DNA from: Plecoglossus altivelis
Taxonomy: Eukaryota > Chordata > Actinopteri > Osmeriformes > Plecoglossidae
Assembly (NCBI GenBank): GCA_036571765.1
Contig: BROE01000007.1
Span: forward strand, 5,314,642 to 5,378,641
Direction: 5' to 3'
DNA: 64,000 bases
Shown: piece by piece, positions 39,546-51,910 of the stretch
How positions within the stretch are numbered: position 1 is the first letter of the stretch
How the letters are laid out: the number at the start of each line of letters is the position of its first letter
The notes under the pieces: generated by a model
What the model was told of the DNA's origin: nothing
The model's database searches: none
Seen by the model: the letters and a program-made list of their open reading frames with translations, nothing else
Made by a program: the position numbers and the translations under genes

Positions 39546-41968
39546 ATGAAGAACTAACACTTTGGGAAGCATGGGAACTGTTTTCCGCTTTGAATTTCTG
39601 TGTTGTTTTGTAAAGGAGTTTGCTGCACATTCAACGTTTTATGGCATGCTTGTTTGATCCTGAGCCAGGAAAAAGTAGAAGCCATCAGGTTGAATTCAAA
39701 ACACACAGACTTATACTGTAACCTTACAACTCCAAAAAAGCTCCATATCTCAGTTCCTCTACAATGGCCACCCTACTACACAGCAAGCCACACAGTTGGC
39801 TGTTACAACACGGCACGTTCACCCTCGGTGCCTCCTCTCTGCTCCCAGGCCTGGATGTGTGCTATCTGCAGCCGTCTGTGAGGAGATAGGATGGCTCCAA
39901 GCCTCTGTTTTCCTCTGTGCCCCAGAAGGGCACGACGACCGCCAGCAGCCTTGGCAGAGCCTGCGCGGCCTTGGGCAGGGGCCATACTGGGGACCTGCAG
40001 GGATCAGGCATGCTGAACCTCGCAACACAACCTCAACCTTGCTGCAGACCACAGATTACCACACCTCTCTGTAGGACACTGCAACATGGCAAACAGTTTC
40101 TGGTCGGGCTCGTGACGTCACTTGAGAAGGTGGCTTTTCTTTACAGGTGGTGAACGGAGCCTAGATTTCCTGTCGATAGAATTATGTTATTAAAACAGAT
40201 GGCTCCCAGTGGCCCGGTGGTGATGAACAAAGACTTGTACAGTGTTGAAAGAAACTAACCATGTTGGAGATTAGGGTTTGGCAGCTCTGTCAGTGCTGGC
40301 CTGAAGGCCTACCTTACCGCTGCAGTGGAGGGAAGGCAAACTGATGTTTTCTATGGAAACACATTGACAGAACAGAAGCGCCTCTGATTCACCACGTGTT
40401 CTTAAAAAAAAGAACCGGGTTCCGTGAGTCGAAATGCAGCTGTAGTCTGTGCGATACTATCGTAGTCCAGGACCACCGAAGACCACAGCGCCGGTGTCTG
40501 TCGTAAGGATTCAAGAGATGGAATCTGAGAGTACGAACGTGTAAACGTTGACTGATACGGCTCGCTCGTGCTGGCTTGACGTCATGTCGCACACGATCAC
40601 AATCAACCATCTATAGAAACCCTCCGCTCCGTTTCATTAGCCTTCTCCTTCTCCTTCCTTGGCAAAGAAAGATGGCCGCTTTTACCGACTACTCCGAGTG
40701 CGACGCGCTTAATTAAAAAGAGGAATGCGATAGAAAATGAGTGTGCCACCCCATACCCGCATATTGATTGATGGTGTGCAACAGCTCGACTCGGGCTTTC
40801 AGTATAAAGATGGAGGAGGGGAATATTGGGTCCGGGTGGTGCTTGGGGGGGCGTGATTGATACGCCCCCATCGGAGAGTGAGGAAGCCACCCAGTAATTG
40901 CATTAATCTTAACCTGAACACTTGTAATTGGTAATGTAACTAGCCCTGACTGTCCATTAGACAGGGAGGGAGATGGGTGTCAGAGAAAGGATGGAACATC
41001 CCTCTGCTTTCCACGGCACCCTGGTCGAAACAAAAGAGCTCCTCTGGGTAGATTCCCTGCTCTTCCTCATGATGAGGATTTGCATGGTAATGAGTGGATC
41101 TGGGAGCTGGAAGCTGGGTTTGGATGGCGATGAATGGGATGCCCGACCGAGGTGGAACGCGATCTGCACGATACGCGTGTACACAGACCCAGAGAGATTC
41201 GTTTTCCCCAGATGGATCTTTTGAACAAAAGGCCACTTAGTAGATCACAAAATACCTGGCATGACCTGAAGGTGTAGCCGGTCTCATTGTCGCATTCTAT
41301 AGTGTTCTGGGTCCACAGGGACTTTTGCCCTTGTATCATGTCAACACATGCTTCTTTTTTCCCCTCCGACAGCCGAAGTTCCTTTTGAATACTCCTCAAG
41401 ATATTGATCCTGTTGTTTTGCCAAAGGGTAAAACAATAGTTTGAGGGTGCCGACCTAAAGAGACAGGAAGATAGGACTTTTTATGAGGTGGTTTTATGTC
41501 TCCTCTGGAAACTGGACACCTTGAGAACTGGAGATAAATCAAGAGTGCAATAAAATCTATGTTTCTTGCTCTCTCGTGTCTCGTTCTCACCTCACAGCCA
41601 TTTCCTCCTGTCCGCCCCAGCAAGTGCAGGGTTTGTTTCCGTGGCTGCAATAAAATATAGGCATTGAGTACCGACTATCAACATTTTGGGAAATCAATTT
41701 CTTGGTATCCTACTGTAACCTGCTGCTGTTATATGATATGTGCTGTTATGTCTTACAGTTATCTGTCAGCTACTGTTTCAAAGTGACTTAAGGCCTGTTT
41801 AGAGAGTTGGAACAACATACCCCCCCCCCCCCAGAAGATATATCACAAATGAGATACGTTTGTGTATTTTTTACTACTTCAATAACTTCAGGAAGATGGG
41901 CTTTGGGCTTGTTTTCTGCAGATATGATCTGATTTATATCTCTCTCTAAGCATCCTTCCGCTCTGCTC

Positions 41969-41990
41969 TGTCTGTCTGTCTGTCTGTCTC
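41969..41990. repeat. (TCTG)n tetranucleotide repeat
   Basis: Five tandem TCTG units followed by TCTC. Confidence 0.85.
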
Positions 41991-43099
41991 TCTTCTTTTT
42001 TCAATATCTGTCATACACACACAACATACACGGACACACATATTTATATATTCTCCACACACTATCCATTGTCCATCAGTGAAGCAGGAAGCACCCCACT
42101 GTAGTTGAGCTCTTAGTCTAGACTGCTTTCAGTTCAGATCCAGTGGCACTGAAAGCCTCCTCTAACAGGATTGTGTGTTCCTGACTCGCCACAGAAAACA
42201 TACCTCCATTTATTATTCATATTGCCAATTAGCAGAGCTGCATTATTCACACGGAGCTGGGATCACCTCCATTAAGAGATCTCCTCTGCCTCATTGTGGA
42301 TCTCCTAGGTGGGGCTACACCCCCGCTCTCTCCAGCCCCCACTGGCCCCCACCCAGCCCTCAAAATACGGCCTCTTCTGGCCTCTCCTCGGCCAAACATT
42401 TCCAGCATTTTCAGGGTGATATATTCCATGCCTTGTACCGTGAGCATAAACTCACGTAGTGTTGTCACCTCAAGACAACAACAGCAGCAACAACATTGTT
42501 TTGAATGATGAGCGATCCAGAGGTCTGTCTTGTGAGATGCATTCAAGGACCCTCCCTAGTTTCTGCTCACAGGAAGAAGTTGCGTTTGCAGTCGTGCCTG
42601 TGTTTGGCAAGGCCCCCGAGGACAAACCTGATTTACGGGCCCTCAAATCGCTCCACAAAATCACTTCCTGTTTCCCCTCCCTGTGTTTACTGGACATTCG
42701 GTCGTGCCGGCCGAAGGTTGGATCAAAAGTGATTTATTTTAATTTGCTTATCTGCTTAATGAATGTCCCCTGGGTCTCCCTGACAACCACAATTTCATTA
42801 CACAAACAATTTTAAAAAGTTGTATTGACACAAATGCGAGTTGAGGGCCCCCCACACTGGTGTCCATGTTGTTCCCACAATTGTCTTGCTGTCTCATCAG
42901 CTCGGAGGACTCGTCTGAGGAGCATGACTCCAGACTACCCTGGAAATGTAAGGACAGATGGGATTCTATTATTTCCCTGTCTATTTATCTTGTAGATAAG
43001 TATTCAACTGACAGGTAAATTAATAATACCATAGGAGGGAATGAGAGTGATGAAAGTAGCACACCTGGTACAATACCAGGGTAAATGCAGTTTCATTCC

Positions 43100-43355
43100 A
43101 TTTCAGGAAGTAACATTAGTTATCAATTATTATTCATGATCATCACTAAAATATTTAAAGTCATTAATTAGGATTTCTCCATCAGGATTCCTTATGTGTA
43201 TATCAGTTGTAATGTGTTCGATATTGTCAGACTGCATTGGAAATGTATTCCCATTCATGTTAGTCACTGAGTTTAACCCCCTTAATATGGTAATGGTACA
43301 ATATTTTTGCAATTTTGAGAAGGAAACCACCATTGCTGCTTGCAGCTATATTTAG
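43100..43355 (-). mobile_element. Possible fish interspersed repeat with the AGCTGCAAGCAGCAATG motif
   Basis: On the minus strand the block begins ATATAGCTGCAAGCAGCAAT at about 43351 and runs leftward through a low-complexity, AT-rich sequence. That opening matches my memory of a very abundant dispersed fish repeat whose class I cannot state. The assignment rests on this one motif, and the left boundary is a guess. Confidence 0.35.
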
Positions 43356-44281
43356 GGTTTGAAGTTGCCGTTTCAATTTTAAGTTTGATTTGTATGAATT
43401 AAAACTGAACGTGGTTGAATTGCTCCCAGCTTGCCAAGATGAGTTGCAGGTTAAGAAAGAGGCTCCAATATTCAGTTTCATATGAATGAAACGTTAAAAG
43501 TAACAGGATCAAAGCCAGGAAAGCGTTGGCCAAGGTAAAGGTTGTTCTCTTTACTGCTGGGCTGAGGAAACGTTTGCTTACAGTGAAAAAATAAATAAAT
43601 TTGAAACCCAAATCCAATTATTTTTCAATAAGAAAAACAATCTTTCTTAATCATAGTATTTTTTACAGTCTTCCCTTTCTTTATGAAGAGAAGAATGTTC
43701 CAGCGTGTGTGTAGCTGGATCCAGCATTTCATTTCAAGCGGATGGCAAAAGATTATTTTTTATTACATATCAGCAATTCAGGACTTGGAAACGTCACAGT
43801 TTTTCCCCCTGTAACTAAGAGTTCTCCAGTTACTGGTGTCAAGCTTCCAATATCTCCCTTTTTTATGTTTGGAGTTTTGGATGTGACTGGAGTGTGAATC
43901 GTTATCCAACCTTCGTTCGTCGCACTTGGATTGTGTGAGCCAGTTCGGTCCTGTGATTTAGATGCTTCACCATCACGTAGATTCTTACTACAGCTTCATT
44001 CTGATGCTCTTTCATTTCTGTTATTGTGGAGGCTCAGCAGAAACATCGATCTTCCTGTTGGTGCTGAGACAGACGCCAAGGATGTCTGATGCTTACGGGG
44101 TCTTACCTCTCTGTTACCCCACCCTCCCCAACACTCCACCCTCATCACAGGGGGGAGGGGGCTACGGCTCACACGCCATTCACTCCATCTGGTTACAGTC
44201 GCTTCCTGAAGCCAGCGCCAGCCGTCAGTCAGCCATTCTCTTTCGCTGGTACGTTTCTGTTCTCCCTCTCAGGTTTCTCTC

Positions 44282-44346
44282 CGCTGGTACTGCCTACTGG
44301 CACTGCCCACTGGCACTGTCCACTGGCACTGCCCACTGGCACTGCC
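44282..44346. repeat. 13-bp minisatellite, five copies
   Basis: Five head-to-tail copies of a 13-mer of the form CACTGGCACTGCC. The first copy differs at three positions, and the later ones by one base. It lies in unique intron sequence and is not part of a larger array. Confidence 0.9.
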
Positions 44347-45599
44347 GTCTGCACCAGGAGGGATTCCCCCCACCCACTCAAGCCCATAAAGCTGATTCGT
44401 TCTTTCACCAAGTCCCACCATTCACTAGGAACTCTTACCCTGTAGGCTTCTTGATGCACGTTAAGAGCACAAATGTCCTTTTTATGGACTGCTTCGACTG
44501 TGCTCCACTGGAGACATGCAGTGAACACACACGTTCATGCACACATTTACACACGCACAGAAGCTCACACATACACAACCTAAATACAGTAGCCATAATA
44601 TATGCATGGACATACACAATGTTCCGCATGAAGTCTAGCTGGTTAGTTAGTTAAAGGATGGTTCCTTTCTCATGAATATGAACATGCTTCATTTGCATAT
44701 TTGGAATGTTTAGCCTATTTTCTGGGTACATTGGTTTTCTCCTACCATAATAATCGTCCAACCCATCCCCAAGACTGTCTTAACTTTGTTTTTGATTTGT
44801 TTCTCATTTCGCTTACAAAGCTCTCCATTTATTCCAGAGCTCTGTTTGGTATTTAAGGAACATCTGTCATTTGAGGCTGGTGGAAGTTGACTTCATAAGA
44901 CTGAGAATATCCACACATCCTCCAGAGTGCTCTGTCAATGTTAATGTGTTTTGAGGACGATAACATCAACATGAAAAATGGGAAAAATAACAGCCTGATT
45001 GATAATATGAATCATCAACTGGCTGGCCCCTCCCCCCACTGAACACATCATTTCGCAACACCAGAGGCAGGGGGGTCTGCAGTCCCATACCCTAATACCC
45101 CAGCAAACCCTGCATTTACAGAGAATGAAGTGGCCCATGCCTCATGTTGATAACTGTTAATCTGAAGCTGTTCACATTTCAGTCTGGCTTCTCGATCAGT
45201 CATTCCGGACGCATGCGCGTTCCCTTGAAACGCTTAAGCACAGCACCGACACGTGGCCATAACTGCCTTTTGTCTGTTGCCATACTCCCAAAATGGTTGT
45301 AGTTTGATGGATATGCAATTCGTTGCTTGCGTGGTACAGCGGGTCTGTGTTTCAGCTCGGGGTTTTACTCACATGAAGATCTTAAGCTCTCTGCTATGCC
45401 CTTTGTCCTGCCAGACAAAAGAAGCTCTACCCTATAATCACAGTCTATTTCTACATCCATCCATCTCCTCTCACAGAGAGATGACAGGCTAAAACATTAG
45501 CACGTTGTCAACAGCTTCCAAGACACTTCGTGTTATTTTGCCTTCTGCAGTACTTTTCCATCTCACAGTCCGGACTACCTCCACAGGGCTGCATGACGT

Positions 45600-45710
45600 G
45601 TGTGTGTCTCTGTGTGTGCGTGCGTTTCATAAAAGGTCTGTGTGAGCGTGTGTGCCTCGGAGTAGATGGAGGTTGTGTGGTGTGTGTGTGTGCGTGTGTG
45701 TGTGTTGGGG
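45600..45710. repeat. Imperfect (TG)n tract
   Basis: Interrupted GTGTGTG and GCGTGTG units ending in a G-run at 45706-45712. Confidence 0.8.
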
Positions 45711-46177
45711 GGGCGGTTGGGGCGATCTTCCTGCTGCATGGTTAGTTGAGCCTGGTCATGTGGTGAGCTTTCAGGTTCCCACCAGGGTCTGTGGAGTCTG
45801 GGCCAGGGCCCAGACAACCGCCAGCTCTGCTTTGGCCATTCTGTGTCATTTTACCCGCTGTCTACGTTTCACAGAAGACGTGTTCGACATCCTATTATTC
45901 TTTTAGCTTTTCAGCACCCTCTTCTCAAACAGACACACAGAGGGCACCTCCTTCAGACATCAGGTACATTTAGCAATAGCCAGGCGCCGTTCATACTTTT
46001 CCCAGATCCAAATGGCCTGTGTGTTACTGCCGCTGCCTCCACCGAAACTGGATGCAAACTGTAGAACTGGATGTTCCCTGGGCTGTTGACTTCATGGATA
46101 ATGCAAAAGTACTCAAATGTAAATGGTGCATTCGGCCATGTCACTCACCCTGCCCCCACCCCCTACTCCTCCTCCCC

Positions 46178-46179
<2 letters not shown>

Positions 46180-46213
<34 letters not shown>
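46180..46213. repeat. (CA)n microsatellite in intron 1
   Basis: About 15 CA units following a C-rich stretch. Confidence 0.92.
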
Positions 46214-46215
<2 letters not shown>

Positions 46216-46649
46216 TTTGCCTTCCCATCGTTCAGTAACCCTGCTGCCAATAAATCAAACTGGTAATTCATTAATACCAGCATATCATTATTTGTCCCAG
46301 TGGTAGAAGGAAACAAATAAAGAGAAAAATAATTCAGCTAATGTTTCGAAAATATGGTGGAATGTAGCCTAGGGTTTGAGTCCTGCTTCTGCTGTGTACC
46401 TGGCAGGGACAGATGGGCTAGTGTGTGTGTAGTCAGTTCCTGTCGCGAGACGCAATAAGGTTGAGGTTCTAAAACATGCTCTTGTATGTACCTCAAAGTG
46501 GATGGTTTATGTCGCTCTGAGGTGGGCGAGGGGGTTGCTGGAGTGCTCACTGCGGTTTGGCACACGCGTGAGCAGGGGAGGCTGATGTGAAGGCGCCAGG
46601 GTCTTTGTGTTCTCAGGGCGCAGCCTTGGCAGAAGGGAAGGTAGGGAGA

Positions 46650-46709
46650 GCACAGGGAGAGATGCAGAGCAAGGGAGAGATAGACAGAGCAAGAGAGAGA
46701 CAGATAGAA

Positions 46710-46742
<33 letters not shown>

Positions 46743-46875
46743 GCAGGGGAAAGAGAGACAGATAGACAGAGAGAAAGATATCGATAAATAGATCAATCGA
46801 TCGATAGATCGATAGATATATATCCATCGATCTATATATATCTAGATCGATAGATAGATAGATAGATAGATAGGC
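46650..46875. repeat. Compound GAGA / GACA / GATA / ATCGAT repeat
   Basis: GA-rich units pass into seven GACA units (about 46712-46740), then ATCGAT and AGAT words with an inverted arrangement around 46807-46850, and finally (GATA)n at 46850-46872. The central part can fold on itself, with arms of about 15 bases around CCATCG. Confidence 0.85.
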
Positions 46876-46971
46876 AGAGCAAGGAGCACAGAGACAGTTT
46901 AATCAGTTCAACATCCTCACTTCTGCTCGCCGCCTGCTGCCTGACGCTCATCCTTAAGCCTTCTCCTTACA

Positions 46972-46975
<4 letters not shown>

Positions 46976-47024
<49 letters not shown>
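46976..47024. repeat. (CT)n microsatellite in intron 1
   Basis: About 23 uninterrupted CT units, with a short degenerate extension to about 47050. Confidence 0.95.
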
Positions 47025-47028
<4 letters not shown>

Positions 47029-49993
47029 ATCTCTCTTGGTCTCTCTCTATTTCCAAACAGAAGCTGAAACAGATGAGTCATGGGACCAAGCTCCATATAT
47101 CATTTGAACCATTTTTGTTTGGGCAGATAATGTTAGCATTTTTCATTAACTAAACTCACTTATCAATGCCAAATGAGCCTGAGCTGTTGTCACAAGCCTG
47201 ACAGCAAAACTTTCTATTTTTCTTTGCACGCCACAAACTGCGTTTTACCTTTTTTTCTGGAAATCAGTTGTCATTGCTCATAATTTGGAGAAGCGCTCGC
47301 TTTGTCTACATTCAAAACAGCTGGATTGAGGAACATTTGTCATCTGGAGCCTGAATCCTTGAGTGAAGTGCTCCACAGGTCATACAGTGAAACAGAGTAC
47401 TTCTCTGTATCCACCTTGGGGGATGCAGATGTTACCTGACTGATGGTTGAAGTTCTCTTCTACCAACAGAGCAATGGTCCCTTTTCGAGAATGCATAGAT
47501 CCACTAGTGTCCCACACTGTTTAAATGATTGTGTTTTTACACACCTTAAACTCTGCAGCAGTTCCAGACGTTGTGTGCTTGAGCGCCTGCTGTAGGTCAC
47601 GGGGGGTTTGTTTTGTTCTCGTAAGTAAACAACAACAGCCTTTTGGGATTGTAGAATCTTCCTGGATCTGACAGCCTGTGAAAGCAAGCTAACTGAAATT
47701 GTAAAATGGATGACGTAAATCTGTTGACTTGTGGCTGCTGAGATACTCACAACATCATTTCCAAAACCGCTTGTGCCGTACGTGACTGAAAGTGCATTTT
47801 AAATGCCCCGCCGCTCCATTTATAACCCAGAGACAGTCACAGGCACACATTATCTCTCCTGCCCTCCCCATCATCCTTATCACCATTTTTAATCGCACTC
47901 TACGTCTCTCGGTCTCTCCTTTGTTCACACTTGGAGTGCAGAGGGCCGAATCTAGCTCACGTTGTCATTTCAGAACCTCATAGTGCAGCCTGTCTTCATC
48001 TCGCGGAGCCTCCTTAGACCGTGTCCTGGGTTCTGGTGAGCTTGTGTGGATGGGAACTGGAGCTGGCAGTGGAAAAACTTGGCTGGAACGATGCTTATTT
48101 ATTCATAGTTCCCTTACCAGAGCTCCTCGGTCATTTAGGATGGCGAGGTGAGCCACGCCGCCCGGTGTGCCCTCTGTGTGAGGTAAAGCCCCAGGGTATG
48201 GCAGTTAGATGAGGCACTAATTGATTGTAGTGGAATGTCTGGGGTGGAGAAGGTGGGGTGGGAGGGTGGAGACGATGGAGACCACAAGGCAGGAAGGAAG
48301 AAACGTGGGACTCAAATGAAAACAAGAACTCTACCGATCTGAAGATCGCAATCGTCTTCCTGTCAGTGAAGCTGCTGGTGAGCTCTGATCCCGTGGAGGC
48401 CTCGGTCGTGTACGCCGGGCGTGTTCGACGCACACGAGAGGCTTGAGGCTTCCGACGCAGGAACAGAAGTCATGTGGGCTATTAGCCCAAAGTTTATGAG
48501 GAGCCTGTGTTCTCTGTGTTTGACATCTTCAAGAGTCAGCTCACGTTTCCCTGGCACTGGAATCTGTAATGAAACGATCATCTCTCCTTTTACAAGGCTT
48601 TATTTAATAGGGCTTCTGCTGGAATACCTATTAGATCATGGAGGAGGGGTTGGGAGTCATGCTGAAAACGCTGGGTGGAAGCCACAACAGAAGCTTCCAG
48701 TCTTTCTGGAGTCCTATCGGTTAAACTCCTATCAGTTAAACCCTGTTAGAAAGTACAAGGAAGTGGAGGGGATCTCAACGCAATATGCAGCACACTGAGG
48801 CTGAAGAACTATTAGGGTAGCTGCGATCCAATAAGGCGAGAAAATGTCAAACAGAGGAAATGTTTGCCACCAAAATCAATGGGATCCCTCTCTGAGCAAC
48901 AGCCAGACTGCGGCACTTTCGGGCGAGGAAGGAAAAGAGATCAGATTGTCTTTTTGCCGGTCCATCATTTCTACCTCTGTAGAAAGGCTTGAGTCAAAGC
49001 GGGGTAATCTCATATCAGACGGACGCTCTAATATTTATAAATCACAAGCTGGTGTGGCTTTTCCCTCGGAGGATAATTCTATCCCTGATTCCTCTCCCAG
49101 CATCATCACTCTATGATGAGATCTTTGAGCTTGCAAAAAACTGGCTTGAAGTAGGCCTACGCGCCTTTTCAGTGGCAGCTTATGCTGTGTGGTATTGCCA
49201 AAAGGATGGCACGCTTCCAATATTTCCGAGGGTTGGAAATCGTAATTGTAATGCTCCAACAGACAATGTCATGGCCTTTATCCATGGGTAATTATGGCAG
49301 AGCAATCCCTTCAAATCCACCATTTTAGTTTCAGACAAATTCCCACTCCATTATACTTTCATGAATGAGATATCTTTGAATCATACTTTGAAATGTGGAA
49401 TTGTTTCGTGGGAAAGTGCTTGTTGTTTTGTGACAGGTCGCATGACCATTTTTCCATTTAAATGAATAAAATGTCAAACGTAAGTGTCTACCAAACAGAG
49501 ATTTACTTGAGTCTAGATGTCAGAATCAAATTGCCATCCCAGAATGTAGAAGTATTTAATAATTGAAGTACCTCCTGACTGACTTTGAGGAAACACAATA
49601 CCTTAAAATGAGCTCGAGAATAAAGTCTGAATTGTTGGTGTCTTATCTTTGTCAAGCCGTTGAGACCCTCAAACCTGACATGGCAAAAAAAAAATTGCCA
49701 TTGCTAAAGCTAATCCCATTGGGCTGCTCTGTTCAACTCTGTCTGAAACTCCCTCCAACTCCAAACAAATGGGTCAGTGTGATATTAAAAAGTAATGTCC
49801 GTGCTATATCTGGGCACCAGCCAGCCATGCGCACACCCACCCAGACCTTGTCATTTCTGGTGGTACGTAGTGCTCACGGTTATAACAGGCTTGCAAAAGG
49901 TCGCAGACAAATTGAACGGAACTCTGATCAATCCAGCTCCTTCATCCTGAGCTTGGACTGGCATGCTGCCTTGCTTCACTGCAGTGCAGTGAA

Positions 49994-50026
49994 GAAAGAG
50001 AGAGACAGAGAGAGAGACCGACAGAC

Positions 50027-50087
<61 letters not shown>

Positions 50088-50113
50088 AGAGAGACAGAGA
50101 GAGAGAGAGAGAC

Positions 50114-50148
<35 letters not shown>

Positions 50149-50172
50149 GAGAGAGAGAGAGAAAAGAGAGAC

Positions 50173-50251
<79 letters not shown>

Positions 50252-50277
50252 GAGAAAAGAGAGACAGAGAGAGAGAC
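49994..50277. repeat. 284-bp pure purine-type (GA)n/(GACA)n array
   Basis: Alternating (GA)n and (GACA)n blocks with a few GAAAAGA interruptions. It is almost purely purine on the + strand apart from the C of GACA. It accounts for the apparent 246-codon + frame and the Ser/Leu minus-strand frames here. Confidence 0.95.
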
Positions 50278-51589
50278 CTCACTCTTCTCGGGCCATGCAT
50301 TAGCTTTTCTCCCAGCGGTAGAAGCTGAAATCACAAAGAGCTCAGAGCGAAGGGTCTGGATGTTATTGTAGTTCTAAAATGTTTTGGGCTGTGGTTGTGC
50401 TTCTCTGCTGGTCCTGCCCATTGTACCCCCTCCTCCCATCAGCTGTCCATTTGCTTCCACTGTTATACAAGGTGAATTATTCACCAGTCGGTTATAGGGA
50501 AAGATAAGGTTTATTTTTCATCCTTACGCAATAAACAGGGGACTTACACTCAGCACCAGGAAAAAAAAATGAGGACCCGCTGAAAACCCTGTTGAGAAAT
50601 TTATAAGAACATACTGAAAAGCTAACTCTATAAAATTTTTACTCCATTGCATGGTGGTAGTTGATATGGAAAACGAAATTGAGGACAGAAAGGCAGTAAC
50701 AGTGAAGAGTCCACAGCAGGAATGTTTATTTGCACAAGGCTTGAGGAAAACTAGTTATACAACATGCCGTCATTTCAACATAGGGTGAAATATTATTTTA
50801 GCGGTTCATACATCATCAACTTTAACTGCAGTTTGTAACATATAAAGGCACGTAAGTTTAGTATTTTCATTCAGGGTCCAAATGAAATTGTCTGCATCCT
50901 TGGGCAAACTTTTCCTTTTTTTTCCTGATGTACTGTTACCGAATCAGTAGTGGTTTAGATTGAAATATTATTTTGTGTTTTCTGATTTTCAGGTACCTCT
51001 TTATAATTAGTTCTTGCATTCTATATTATTTTCAATCTTTAAATGTGTTTGGAGCTCATTTCTGCTACATCCTGCTAGGCTGAACCCATCCCTGTTTCAA
51101 TATGTTGAGCTCTGATGGTTCCCAGTCTGGCCCTACTTGTTCTTTATCTCGACCTTGTCATCTGTTCCCATGGGAGAAACTCAAGTCCTGTCACATCCTG
51201 TTATTCCAGGAAAATATGAGTCTCTTATCTAGTAATTGTGTCCCTTTCTAAATGACTTCCTACCTCCTCTCCATGCAAAACTCCTGCTCCTCTGCTATTC
51301 CCAGGATCACTTCCTTTCATATTGTATTTTTAGTCAAGCATTTTTTTTTTTTATCTCCAAATGTCTGTGTCACGTATTTCGAGGGAAGTTAGGTTCCTGA
51401 CCTGCTGCACGGGTCACAGCCAGAGCACATGACGTCTGGGAGACATGCGGGGACACGAGGGGTGTTGTGGATACAACCATACAACAGAACTGATGTCCGG
51501 GAGCGGATGCCAGGGAAGCCATAGAGCTGAATGGTGCCGCTGGTTTAGTAGGAAAAAAGGGAGGGAAGATATTCGAAATACATCAGAGG

Positions 51590-51910
51590 GATGAGCAGAG
51601 GTGAGCGGATATCAGGCGGCTGGAGGGGAGGGGGGGGGGGGGAGCTCAGGGGGCAGCTGGGTGGGGTTCAGGAGCTGATCTCAAAAGGCGGGCGGCTCAC
51701 ACCTGTAATCCCTAACTGCCGTGATAAACGACCGGAGCTTTCACCACGGCGGCTGTCCGTGACGAACGGCGGCCCCGTTAACGACGAGCCAAAGGAAAAC
51801 CGGTGGGTGGGAGGTGGAGTCGGGGGGAGGGTGCAGGCAGGCAGGGGAGGAGGGGGGCGAGAGAGGGGCGTTGGGTTATGGCAGGCAGGGAAGGGAAGGG
51901 GGGAGACAGG
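51590..51910. other. G- and CpG-rich islet in intron 1
   Basis: A 13-base G-run (51630-51642) and GGGGAGG-type units flank a CpG-dense core at 51715-51790 containing CGTGATAAACGACCGG, CACGGCGG and GACGAACGGCGG. It stands out from the AT-rich intron and may be a regulatory element or alternative promoter. The open frame of 140 codons across it is Gly/Arg-rich and has no recognisable domain. Confidence 0.4.

Noticed and set aside
43962..44654. 230-codon + strand open frame in intron 1
   Set aside because: It has a chance-like composition, includes the 13-bp minisatellite, and shows no similarity to a known family or conserved splice borders.
46345..46390. B-box-like GGGTTTGAGTCCTGC
   Set aside because: The upstream sequence lacks an A box and acceptor-stem pairing.
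48421..48798. 125-codon + strand open frame in intron 1
   Set aside because: It has no domain, no conserved splice sites and a comparable open frame on the opposite strand.
49563..50303. 246-codon + strand open frame ending in Arg/Glu repeats
   Set aside because: The second half is the GA/GACA array and the first half has no domain or splice context.
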